In this document: positions 10,288 through 17,122 of the stretch, in pieces
Layout of the letters: each line of letters opens with the position of its first letter
Position numbering within the stretch: the stretch's first letter is position 1
Origin: a virus
Length of the DNA: 36,427 nucleotides
Strand: one strand, 5' to 3'
Virus record (IMG/VR): IMGVR_UViG_3300030060_001728
Span: 1-36,427 of that record
Translations under genes and position numbers: made by a program
Notes under the pieces: generated by a model
Databases searched by the model: none
What the model saw: the letters and a program-made list of their open reading frames with translations, nothing else
Told to the model about the DNA's origin: nothing

Positions 10288-11297
10288 TGGCAATTACAGC
10301 AAGTGCAATTACACCAGATAAAAGTCTAGAGGAGTTTCGTGTAGAGTTTAATAAACTCATACAGGACGTTGATGGTGTTTCTAGTGGTACAACCGCAGCA
10401 GATGATATATCTATTGGTGATGCAGCCGTTACGATTGCTACGTCAACTGGTAACATCACAATTGACGCACAGGCTGGTGACACAGATATCATCTTTAAGG
10501 GAACAGATGGTAGTTCTGATATAACCGCATTGACTCTTGATATGAGTGATGCTGGTAAAGCAATATTCAATGGTGCAATTTCTGCCACTACTATTACACT
10601 TTCTGCTGATGGTGGTGTGATTGTTCCTGATGATGGTAATATTGGTTCTGCTAGTTCTACGTCTGCAATGCAGATTTCATCTGGTGGTATCGTAACCTTT
10701 GTAGATGACATACTAATTAAGGACGGTGGTACAATTGGTGTTGCCAGTTCAACCTCTGCAATCACCATCGCTTCTACAGGTATTGTCACTTTAGTCGATG
10801 ACCTAATCTTAAAAGATGCCGCAACAATCGGTGTTGCCAGTTCAACCTCTGCAATCACTATTGCATCTACTGGTATTGTTACTTTTGTAGATGACATTGT
10901 TATTAAAGACGGAGGAACTATAGGAACTTCTACTGATGCAGATGCTATAACGATTGCAGCTGCTGGTGCAGTAACTTTTAGTCAGAGAGATGTTCATAGT
11001 AGTGGTATCACTGTTGCAGATGATGGACAGATAGGTTCTGCTTCTGATGCAGACTCGATTGCAATTGCAGCTAACGGTGTTGTCACATTCTCACAAGCAC
11101 CTGTATTTCCTGATGGTTCTATCGCACTTGTAGATTTAGATATTGATGGTGGAACAGACATTGGTGCTGCCTTAGAAACCACAGATTTAATTATAGTAGA
11201 TGATGGCGCTGGTGGAACAAACAGAAAAGCTGCACTATCAAGAGTGGTTACTTTAACAGAGAGTTCAGCAACAGCACTTGCAATTGCTTTGGGATAA
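10287..11297 (+). CDS. Tail fibre protein with 31-residue beta repeats
   Basis: This 336-residue protein has an N-terminal segment containing SLEEFRVEFNKLIQDV, which I associate with fibre proteins of marine phages. The rest is made of repeats of about 31 residues with the pattern IGxASSTSAITIASxGIVTxVDDxxIKDGGT (repeat starts near residues 115, 150, 181 and 212, then a more degenerate copy). Such repeats form elongated beta-structured fibre shafts. Near the C-terminus is TDLIIVDDGAGGTNRKAALS, a junction seen before fibre tips. It is probably a shaft whose distal partner is encoded by one of the cassettes downstream. The 93-bp DNA periodicity is nearly exact in the middle. It ends before two tandem late promoters. 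Confidence 0.7.
   Translation: MAITASAITPDKSLEEFRVEFNKLIQDVDGVSSGTTAADDISIGDAAVTIATSTGNITIDAQAGDTDIIFKGTDGSSDITALTLDMSDAGKAIFNGAISATTITLSADGGVIVPDDGNIGSASSTSAMQISSGGIVTFVDDILIKDGGTIGVASSTSAITIASTGIVTLVDDLILKDAATIGVASSTSAITIASTGIVTFVDDIVIKDGGTIGTSTDADAITIAAAGAVTFSQRDVHSSGITVADDGQIGSASDADSIAIAANGVVTFSQAPVFPDGSIALVDLDIDGGTDIGAALETTDLIIVDDGAGGTNRKAALSRVVTLTESSATALAIALG
10737..10858 (+). repeat. 93-bp tandem repeat in the fibre shaft gene
   Basis: The 29 bases at 10737-10765 are identical to 10830-10858, an offset of 93 bp (31 codons), with diverged sequence between. This is recent or homogenised internal duplication that changes shaft length in whole repeat units. Confidence 0.8.
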
Positions 11298-11301
11298 GTG
11301 T

Positions 11302-11318
11302 TATAAATATTATAAATA
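11302..11318 (+). promoter_or_regulatory. Two tandem late promoters (TATAAATA twice)
   Basis: Exact TATAAATA boxes lie at 11302-11309 and 11311-11318, 9 bp apart. The predicted starts are near 11315 and 11324. They drive the tail-tip region from 11341. The leader from the second is 17 nt and includes GGAG. Confidence 0.75.
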
Positions 11319-11340
11319 GTTGACAAATGGAGATTAATCA

Positions 11341-11706
11341 ATGGCCAATACCTTTAAAGTTTTTACGATAGCAGATGTTGCTGTTGATAGTGGTACGTTC
11401 AGTACAATATATACAGTTGCAAGTTCAACAACATCAGTTATTCTTGGACTAAACATCTGTAACAAAGATGCTGCTGAACAAGACGTTACAGTTAAACTTG
11501 CAAGTGATACAGCAAATAGAACTGGAGCAAATAATGCAGCCAACGAGAGTGTCACACTTCTCAATGAAGTATCAATTCCTGCTGACTCTACTCTTGAAGT
11601 TTTTGCTGGACAGAAAATTGTCATGGAAACTACAGATGTCTTAACAATAGGAGCAAAAACTGCTAGTAAACTAGATGCTACGTTAAGTGTAATGGAGATA
11701 ACCTAA
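11341..11706 (+). CDS. Small beta-rich phage protein, possible virion component
   Basis: A 121-residue protein beginning MANTFKVFTIADV and rich in Val, Thr and Ala, with no Cys-based or enzymatic motif except a single NICN. I recall similar 110-130-residue proteins (MANTFK start, a middle part with alternating strands, a final LEVFA-type strand) near tail genes of many phages. Their role is unknown. It is first in the transcript from the tandem late promoters. It ends TAATG, overlapping the start of the next gene. A small structural or tip-associated protein is the best guess; no catalytic role is indicated. Confidence 0.7.
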   Translation: MANTFKVFTIADVAVDSGTFSTIYTVASSTTSVILGLNICNKDAAEQDVTVKLASDTANRTGANNAANESVTLLNEVSIPADSTLEVFAGQKIVMETTDVLTIGAKTASKLDATLSVMEIT

Positions 11707-12677
11707 TGCCATATCTAGGTAATGAGCCAGGAGCAATTACAGATGCTTTTACCCAGACCTTCACAGGGGATGGATCAGAAACAAACTTTACGTTGTCACA
11801 ATCATCAACTACTAATGCTGTTTTTGTCAGAATATCTGGTGTTATGCAACGTAATGGAACTGATTTTACGGTATCTGGTACAACGCTATCTTTTACCACT
11901 GCACCCCCAGCAGCATCAAATAATATTGTAGTGCAATTTTTTACAGTAGGTTCAATTCAAACAATTGCTGATGATGCAGTTGCAACTGCTAAAATTGCTG
12001 ATAACGCAGTTACTTTAGCAAAACTTGCTGGTGGTACAGACGGAAACTTAATTACATTTGATGCTTCAGGCGATCCAGCTTTTGTAGCAACAGGTTCTTC
12101 TGGTCAAGTGCTTACTTCTGCTGGTGCTGGATCACCGCCAACTTTTGCAACTGCTTCTGGAACAGGATGGGAATTTGTTTCGGGTGTTACTGCATCTGAT
12201 ACGGCTAATGTAACATTTACAGGTATGGAATCTGGATACGATTACATGGTGAACTGCTATGACTTTGTGCCTGCATCTGACAACAAGGATTTGTATGTAC
12301 AATACGGAACTGGTGCTACACCAACAATTCAAACGTCTGGTTATGCATATGTTACTGGTGGAATTTTAAATACTTCAAAAACTGCTGAGTCAAGTACCTC
12401 TGCTTCTCAAGTGCGATTATTAGGACAGGGAGCTGGAACTGGAAGTAATGAACAATATTGTTTTTCCATAGAGATTTTGAACCCAGCAGATAGTGGTGCA
12501 AATACAATGTCCCGTGGCCACGGTGGCGGCAAAGAGCAGTCTGGAAATATGCTGAGTCAAGATTTTGTTTTCTTTAGAACCACTGACGAAGCTGTAACAG
12601 CTATCAAGATTTACCTTAGTAGTTCAACAAATATAGCAACAGGAAAATTCTTTTTTTATAGAAAGGCTAATGCATAA
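11706..12677 (+). CDS. Tail fibre tip / receptor-binding protein, cassette 1
   Basis: A 323-residue protein with clear modules. Residues 1-12 (MPYLGNEPGAIT) form a short attachment motif also seen, diverged, in cassette 3. Residues ~15-80 form a beta domain (FTGDGSETNFTLSQ and VRISGVMQRNGTDFTVSG) common at the base of marine phage fibres. Next come helical-spiral repeats (IADDAVATAKIADNAVTLAK) and a Gly/Ser linker. A distal domain starts at GWEFVSGVTAS (~residue 156) and runs to the C-terminal strand KFFFYRKANA. The distal domain is probably the host-contacting tip. The gene overlaps the next by TAATG, and that gene encodes a predicted assembly chaperone, the usual fibre/chaperone pairing. 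Receptor specificity cannot be read. Confidence 0.75.
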   Translation: MPYLGNEPGAITDAFTQTFTGDGSETNFTLSQSSTTNAVFVRISGVMQRNGTDFTVSGTTLSFTTAPPAASNNIVVQFFTVGSIQTIADDAVATAKIADNAVTLAKLAGGTDGNLITFDASGDPAFVATGSSGQVLTSAGAGSPPTFATASGTGWEFVSGVTASDTANVTFTGMESGYDYMVNCYDFVPASDNKDLYVQYGTGATPTIQTSGYAYVTGGILNTSKTAESSTSASQVRLLGQGAGTGSNEQYCFSIEILNPADSGANTMSRGHGGGKEQSGNMLSQDFVFFRTTDEAVTAIKIYLSSSTNIATGKFFFYRKANA

Positions 12678-12991
12678 TGGCAAATGACAAAAAAACTGTA
12701 GTTTCTGCTCGGCTAGGACAAGGTGTAGAAATTGTTGAGCTTACTGATGAAGAACAAGCTGAACGTGTTGCGGCTAAAAAAACTTGGGACGATGCAGCAC
12801 CAACAAGAGCATGGGAGGCACTCAGAAATGAACGTAATGAAAAACTTTCTGAGTCAGATTATATGGCCAATTCTGATGTCACAATGTCTAGTGCTTGGAA
12901 AACGTATCGTCAAGAGTTAAGAGATTTGCCATCGAAGTATAATGACACAACTGTGCAAGGAACAATCACTTGGCCGGATGAACCATCATGA
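12677..12991 (+). CDS. Tail fibre assembly chaperone-like protein, copy 1 (short)
   Basis: A 104-residue protein. The C-terminal half has the pattern EALRNERNEKLSESDYMANS, then SSAWKTYRQELRDLP, then a final ITWPDEPS. This is the Phage_tail_APC type that accompanies fibre genes. The N-terminal ~35 residues (VVSARLGQGVEIVELTDEEQ) differ from the two other copies in this window, which are ~43 residues longer. It is translationally coupled to the cassette 1 tip. The proposed role is folding or trimerisation of the fibre tip, inferred from family and position. Confidence 0.75.
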   Translation: MANDKKTVVSARLGQGVEIVELTDEEQAERVAAKKTWDDAAPTRAWEALRNERNEKLSESDYMANSDVTMSSAWKTYRQELRDLPSKYNDTTVQGTITWPDEPS

Positions 12992-13011
12992 TAAAACTGG
13001 GGAGTAAATAA

Positions 13012-13368
13012 ATGAGTGTAACAAAAGTTCCAGCCAATATGTTAACTGCTGGTGTGATTGGTGCAGTTGGTTTTAGTGCTACAACCTTTGACCTTGGGAC
13101 TAATACTTCTGGTACAGAAACGCTGGATGAAGCAAACGGTAACTTTCAAAAGGGAGTCAATGGAGGAGCCCACACGCTTGCGCCTCAGTCAAATGACAGC
13201 ACCATTGTTGTACAATACACAAACAACGCCAGCGCTGGCACTCTGACTGTAAGTGGCTATGACACGGTAACGGGCGATTCGTTGACGACAACAAACGGGC
13301 ACGATTTCCTGCTTTTTAGTACTGTAATCGGCAGTTTTCAGAATTTAAATGTGATTGCACTACAATGA
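13012..13368 (+). CDS. Short fibre-tip base protein, cassette 2
   Basis: A 118-residue protein preceded by GGGGAG (~13000). The N-terminus VTKVPANMLTAGVIGAVGFS resembles the phage fibre linker before tips. Residues ~43-118 are clearly paralogous to the C-terminal part of the protein at 14504: both contain GGAHTL, STIVVQYTNNASAGTLTVSG and GDSLTTTNGHDF, and end in IALQ or VALQ. The DNA at ~13141-13320 is about 49% GC by my count, far above the neighbours, which suggests recent import. It overlaps the next gene by ATGA. Together the two ORFs look like a fibre tip split into base and distal parts. Confidence 0.7.
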   Translation: MSVTKVPANMLTAGVIGAVGFSATTFDLGTNTSGTETLDEANGNFQKGVNGGAHTLAPQSNDSTIVVQYTNNASAGTLTVSGYDTVTGDSLTTTNGHDFLLFSTVIGSFQNLNVIALQ

Positions 13369-14036
13369 GTTTATTTCCTGTTTTCTCACCACTTAAAAAG
13401 GCTGTTGTCACTGGTAGTTTTGCAAGTAGTGATGGAACGAGTGTAGCGCCTAATGCAACGACTTTTACATTTAGTGGAGTAGCTCTAGGAACTGCGGCAA
13501 CAGATCGCCATATTGTTATTGCAGCTTTGACAGCAACTGCTAGTGCAGCAGATGCTAATACTGTAACTGTTGCAGGCGAAAGTGCATCTTTAGTTGTCAG
13601 GGCATCAGGAGGTGACAATAGTAGAGCCGAACTATGGATTGTAGCACTCCCTTCAGGCACAACAGGTGATGTTGTTATAACATGGTCAACAGCAAAGGAC
13701 AGATGTGGGTACGCAGCTTGGGCTATGTATGGAGCAAATGCATCAGCTCATGACACTGCTACGGATGGTGATACAACGCCTTCTTTTACTATTGACGTTC
13801 CAGCTGGCGGTTATTTAATAGCAGCTGCAACTCAAACTGGCAGCAGTTCAACTCCTACTGCTACATGGACAGGCGTAACAGAAAATTTTGACGAAAATAT
13901 GTTGCCAAGGACTACACAAACAGGCGGTTCTATAGCCCTTGCAGATGCAGATAGTGGTAGAACTGTTTCTTTTAGTCCAAGTGTAGGAATAAGTCTATGT
14001 GCAATGTCTGCTGCGTCATTTGAGGTAGCATCATAA
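13365..14036 (+). CDS. Distal tail-tip adhesin-like protein, cassette 2
   Basis: A 223-residue beta-rich protein starting MSLFPVFSP, the same start as its counterpart at 15061. It has the layout of a phage tail beta-sandwich domain: DRHIVIAALTA, VTVAGESASLV, ELWIVALPSGTTGDVVITWS, CGYAAWAMYGANA, then a second strand set from TPSFTIDVPAGGYLIAAATQ to the end. I have seen such domains in many phage tail proteins, usually at distal positions. No catalytic residues are evident. The ATGA overlap with the preceding base protein implies coupled translation in equal amounts, and the chaperone gene follows after 11 nt. The role in host contact is inferred. Confidence 0.65.
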   Translation: MSLFPVFSPLKKAVVTGSFASSDGTSVAPNATTFTFSGVALGTAATDRHIVIAALTATASAADANTVTVAGESASLVVRASGGDNSRAELWIVALPSGTTGDVVITWSTAKDRCGYAAWAMYGANASAHDTATDGDTTPSFTIDVPAGGYLIAAATQTGSSSTPTATWTGVTENFDENMLPRTTQTGGSIALADADSGRTVSFSPSVGISLCAMSAASFEVAS

Positions 14037-14047
14037 AGGAAAAAAAT

Positions 14048-14491
14048 ATGGATTATTTACTAAAGAAATCAGATGGGTCAACAGTAGATTTAGGTGGTAC
14101 AGTCACACGACTACAACTGCCTGACCAGACAGATACAATATTTCCAGGCGATCAACGTCCAGTAGATTTAGGTGATTACGTTTTGGTTAAAGCTACTGAA
14201 GTTACACAAGAAGTCACTTCTGGAAAGAAACGTGGTTCTACAAATGTTGTGAGCGATAAAGATAAAGAAACAGTCACAGTGACTTACACTGCTGTTGATC
14301 AGACTGATGAAGAACAATGGGCATCTATTAGAGAACAACGTGATGCTAAACTTGCTGAATCAGATTGGATGTCTTACTCTGATTCCCCCACAATGTCTAG
14401 TGCTTGGAAAACTTACAGACAAGCTCTAAGAGATTTGCCAGCATCTGAGTCTGACCCAGATGATATTACTTGGCCCACGGAACCTAGTTAA
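14048..14491 (+). CDS. Tail fibre assembly chaperone-like protein, copy 2
   Basis: A 147-residue protein preceded by AAAGGA. The N-terminal domain (residues 1-75: MDYLLKKSDGSTVDLGG, FPGDQRPVDLGDYVLVKATE, TSGKKRG) is followed by a linker. The C-terminal chaperone motif reads DEEQWASIREQRDAKLAESDW and SSAWKTYRQALRDLPASESD. It is strongly related to the copy at 15807, with a 73-bp identical DNA stretch. It closes cassette 2 and probably assists the tip pair encoded just upstream. Confidence 0.75.
   Translation: MDYLLKKSDGSTVDLGGTVTRLQLPDQTDTIFPGDQRPVDLGDYVLVKATEVTQEVTSGKKRGSTNVVSDKDKETVTVTYTAVDQTDEEQWASIREQRDAKLAESDWMSYSDSPTMSSAWKTYRQALRDLPASESDPDDITWPTEPS
14163..14235 (+). repeat. 73-bp direct repeat, copy A (chaperone gene)
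   Basis: Identical base for base to 15922-15994 (offset 1759), while flanking codons differ. It lies in the N-terminal domain of the chaperone. Confidence 0.9.
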
Positions 14492-14503
14492 CGGAGAGAA
14501 TAA

Positions 14504-15064
14504 ATGCCATACTTTGGAAGAGCACCAAGTGGAACAGGAGCCGCAGAGAAAATCGAAGGTAATTTAAAAGTTACTGGGACTATTTCTGCTGAGTCAATTA
14601 ATGATAAATTATCAATTGACACTGCTGCTCATGTAAATGATCATTTTGAGATTGAATCTGGTGGAACAGATGGTTCTGCAACAAATGCTGGTGATAATTT
14701 ATTACTAGAGGATGTAGCTGCTGATAGTTTCCTTAGTGGTGGTGGTCAACTTGCTGCAAACACTGGTTTTGCTGCTACTATATTTGATCATGGAACAGTT
14801 TCAAGTTTAACTGTAAATTTAAGTGCTTTTAACGGCAATTTCCAAAAGGTAACGAATGGAGGAGCTCATACTTTAGTGCCTCAACTTGAGGATAGTACAA
14901 TCGTTGTTCAGTATACAAATAATGCCAGTGCTGGTACTCTGACTGTGAGTGGCTTTACTCAAGCAACTGGCGATTCACTAACGACAACAAACGGTCATGA
15001 CTTTTTTCTCTACTGTACTGTGATGGGTGACTTTAAACAAGTTCATGTGGTTGCCCTACAATGA
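14504..15064 (+). CDS. Fibre-tip base protein, cassette 3
   Basis: A 186-residue protein with GGAGAG ahead of the start. Residues 1-40 (MPYFGRAPSGTG and IEGNLKVTGTISAESINDK) form a fibre attachment region. MPYFG echoes the cassette 1 start, and the VTGTISAESI motif is common where fibre tips join shafts. Residues ~52-70 contain one Asp/Gly module. Residues ~85-186 are paralogous to the cassette 2 base protein (GGAHTL, VVQYTNNASAGTLTVSG and GDSLTTTNGHDF). It thus looks like a fusion of a cassette 1 type anchor with the cassette 2 type domain. ATGA overlap with the next gene. Confidence 0.7.
   Translation: MPYFGRAPSGTGAAEKIEGNLKVTGTISAESINDKLSIDTAAHVNDHFEIESGGTDGSATNAGDNLLLEDVAADSFLSGGGQLAANTGFAATIFDHGTVSSLTVNLSAFNGNFQKVTNGGAHTLVPQLEDSTIVVQYTNNASAGTLTVSGFTQATGDSLTTTNGHDFFLYCTVMGDFKQVHVVALQ
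14651..14713 (+). repeat. Asp/Gly module in the cassette 3 base protein
   Basis: It encodes ESGGTDGSATNAGDNLLLED, nearly the same as the copy at 1401-1454 though 13 kb away in an unrelated gene. Confidence 0.7.
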
Positions 15065-15792
15065 GTTTATTTCCTGTATTTGCTCCAGCAGCTACACCAG
15101 TTTCAGTGCTTAATTTTGTAGGGTTCACGGCTAGTGGTTCCTCTGGTAGTACACTTGAAGACTTCACCGCAAATACCTATAGCAGTGTTAGTATAGGAAG
15201 TAACACGGGAGCAAGTCGTGTTGTTCTTGTTGCTGCGGTAACAATAGGTGGTGGCGGTGGCACTGATGGGATGTCTGGTATTACTTGTGGTGGTGATTCT
15301 GGCACTCAAGTTTTTGAATTTATTGGGAACAATCATGCAACAATTTCAATTTATAGATTTACAGGCGGTGCAATTACATCAGGCACAACGAAGGACATTG
15401 TAACAACATACCAAAGGACTACGAAGCGAGGTGGAATATATGTCTACGAGGGAACAGATTTAGTTTTCAAGAGCGGTTTATCGGCAACGGCAACATCATC
15501 AGGAACCACAATTTCAAAATCTTTTGATATTGAAGCAGGGCAGGTTGTCATGGGTTTTGAAATCCATGCCAACGGTGAGAATCGTGATACTCTGACTTTT
15601 TCCAGCAACCTTACGGAAAGAACCGATGTTGGACTTGGCCCAGATGCTGGAAGCCCAACAGGTTCGGGTACACAAACTGGTTGCGCTGATGGAAGTTTTG
15701 ATGCTGACGCTTCATCTGAAGCTTTTACCGTGGCTTATTCTGGAACAACTCAACACAACGCTGCTTCATTTGTTGTTTTTGGGCCATCATAA
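15061..15792 (+). CDS. Distal tail-tip adhesin-like protein, cassette 3
   Basis: A 243-residue protein that starts MSLFPVFAP like the cassette 2 adhesin, but the rest is only distantly similar. The strand order is comparable: SRVVLVAAVTIGGG, ISIYRFTGGAITSGTTKDIV, GGIYVYEGTDLV, and a late AGQVVMGFEIHANGENRD block. A final segment (SEAFTVAYSGTTQHNAASFV) matches the end of the same beta-sandwich family. A GGGGGTDG loop (~residue 62) may be an exposed variable loop. The conserved start and divergent body fit a tip domain under diversifying selection. Function as receptor binding is inferred. Confidence 0.65.
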   Translation: MSLFPVFAPAATPVSVLNFVGFTASGSSGSTLEDFTANTYSSVSIGSNTGASRVVLVAAVTIGGGGGTDGMSGITCGGDSGTQVFEFIGNNHATISIYRFTGGAITSGTTKDIVTTYQRTTKRGGIYVYEGTDLVFKSGLSATATSSGTTISKSFDIEAGQVVMGFEIHANGENRDTLTFSSNLTERTDVGLGPDAGSPTGSGTQTGCADGSFDADASSEAFTVAYSGTTQHNAASFVVFGPS

Positions 15793-15806
15793 TAAGGAAA
15801 AGAAAT

Positions 15807-16247
15807 ATGGACTACTTACTTAAAAAATCAGATGGAACAGCTACTAGATTAGGCAGTTCTGTAGGTCGAGTTAAAATACCAGATACGATGGATATTGTAT
15901 ATACAGGTGATCAAAGACCTTTAGATTTAGGTGATTACGTTTTGGTTAAAGCTACTGAAGTTACACAAGAAGTCACTTCTGGAAAGAAACGTGGGGATAC
16001 AACCACTACTATTGACAAAGACAAACAGACGGTTACATTAACTCATACTGCTGTTGACCAAACTGATGAAGAACAATGGGCATCTATTAGAAGAGCCCGC
16101 AATGCTAAACTTGAAGCGTCAGACTGGCGTGGAATGAGTGATGTTACAATGAGCAGTGCTTGGAAAACGTATCGTCAAGCTCTCAGAGATTTGCCTGCAT
16201 CTGAATCTGACCCTGACGATATTACTTGGCCAACTGAACCATCATAA
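15807..16247 (+). CDS. Tail fibre assembly chaperone-like protein, copy 3
   Basis: A 146-residue paralogue of the protein at 14048. The N-terminal domain starts MDYLLKKSDGTATRLG and contains the same LGDYVLVKATEVTQEV segment. The C-terminus ends SSAWKTYRQALRDLPASESD then DDITWPTEPS. Just before that, RRARNAKLEASDWRGMSDV differs from copy 2. At DNA level the AWKTYRQ region is identical to copy 1 over 25 bp (12890-12914 against 16155-16179), whereas the middle is identical to copy 2, so the gene is mosaic. AAGGAA precedes the start. Last gene of the fibre region. Confidence 0.75.
   Translation: MDYLLKKSDGTATRLGSSVGRVKIPDTMDIVYTGDQRPLDLGDYVLVKATEVTQEVTSGKKRGDTTTTIDKDKQTVTLTHTAVDQTDEEQWASIRRARNAKLEASDWRGMSDVTMSSAWKTYRQALRDLPASESDPDDITWPTEPS
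15922..15994 (+). repeat. 73-bp direct repeat, copy B (chaperone gene)
   Basis: Perfect match to 14163-14235. The two copies flank the whole cassette 3 tip pair, so homologous recombination between them would delete or duplicate exactly one cassette. Confidence 0.9.
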
Positions 16248-16273
16248 TAGATAATAACACAGACTTTTAAACA

Positions 16274-16281
16274 TATAAATA
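16274..16281 (+). promoter_or_regulatory. Late promoter TATAAATA for gene 13
   Basis: An exact box in the 52-bp gap before gene 13. The predicted start at about 16287 gives a 13-nt leader that begins with the ribosome site AAAGGA. Confidence 0.8.
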
Positions 16282-16299
16282 TGTAGAAAGGATTGTAAA

Positions 16300-17118
16300 A
16301 TGGCCATACCTTCTACGAAAGCAACTCTGAAATCATATTGTTTACGCTCTCTTGGTGATGGAGTTATTGATATCAACGTGTCTGATGACCAAGTTGATGA
16401 TCGTTTAGATGAGGCACTACAGTATTTTGCTCAGTATCACTATGATGGTATTGAGAGAATGTATCTTAAACACAAGATAACTCAAGCAGAGCTTGATAGA
16501 GGTATAACAAACTCAACAACCTCTGTTACAGATAAAGTTGATAGTGGTATTTCTGCTGATTGGTTAGAAGGTAAAGGGTTTATACCTGTACCAGATACAA
16601 TTGTTTCAGTGGTAAAAGTATTTCCTCTCACTGATACTGGTGGTGGAGGAAACCTCTTTGATGTTCGTTATCAATTGCGATTAAATGATTTGTATGATTT
16701 CTCCTCAACATCAGTTATGCATTATCAACAGACAATGCAACACCTAGATTTTCTAGAGCATATTCTTGTGGGTGAAACACCTATTCGTTTTAATCAACAT
16801 CAGAACCGTCTTTATATTGATATGGACTGGCAAAATGATATGGAAGTTGATGAGTTTATAGTTATAGAGTGTTATCGTAAACTTGATCCTACAACGTATA
16901 CTGATATATTTGATGACATCTATCTAAAACGATATGCAACCTCATTGATTAAAAAACAATGGGGAGCAAACCTATCTAAATTTAATGGTGTTGCAATGCT
17001 TGGTGGTGTTACGATGAACGGCGAAACTATTTATTCACAAGCTATAGAGGAACAACAAAGACTAGAAGAGCAGATACAGTTGGCCTTTGAGTTACCAGTG
17101 AATTACATGATAGGGTAA
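16300..17118 (+). CDS. 13: Neck protein gp13 (head completion)
   Basis: A 272-residue protein recognised as T4 gp13-like. Its N-terminus STKATLKSYCLRSLGDGVID is followed by DDQVDDRLDEALQYFAQYHYDG, the family signature. Later blocks include RFNQHQNRLYIDMDW and ECYRKLDPTTYTDIFDD. gp13 and gp14 form the neck that seals the filled head and receives the tail. It is slightly shorter than T4 gp13 (309 residues). It opens the 13-14-15-16 operon behind its own late promoter. Gene 14 starts 4 nt after the stop. Confidence 0.88.
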   Translation: MAIPSTKATLKSYCLRSLGDGVIDINVSDDQVDDRLDEALQYFAQYHYDGIERMYLKHKITQAELDRGITNSTTSVTDKVDSGISADWLEGKGFIPVPDTIVSVVKVFPLTDTGGGGNLFDVRYQLRLNDLYDFSSTSVMHYQQTMQHLDFLEHILVGETPIRFNQHQNRLYIDMDWQNDMEVDEFIVIECYRKLDPTTYTDIFDDIYLKRYATSLIKKQWGANLSKFNGVAMLGGVTMNGETIYSQAIEEQQRLEEQIQLAFELPVNYMIG

Positions 17119-17122
17119 TGGA

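Noticed and set aside
10229-10897. 222-codon open frame on the minus strand opposite the fibre shaft gene
   Set aside because: It mirrors the 31-residue repeats of the plus-strand gene and contains the repetitive composition expected of a shadow frame; no promoter or ribosome site serves it.
11319-11324. TTGACA next to the tandem late promoters
   Set aside because: No TATAAT-like sequence lies 15-19 bp downstream (the region is GGCCAA), so it is not a sigma-70 promoter.
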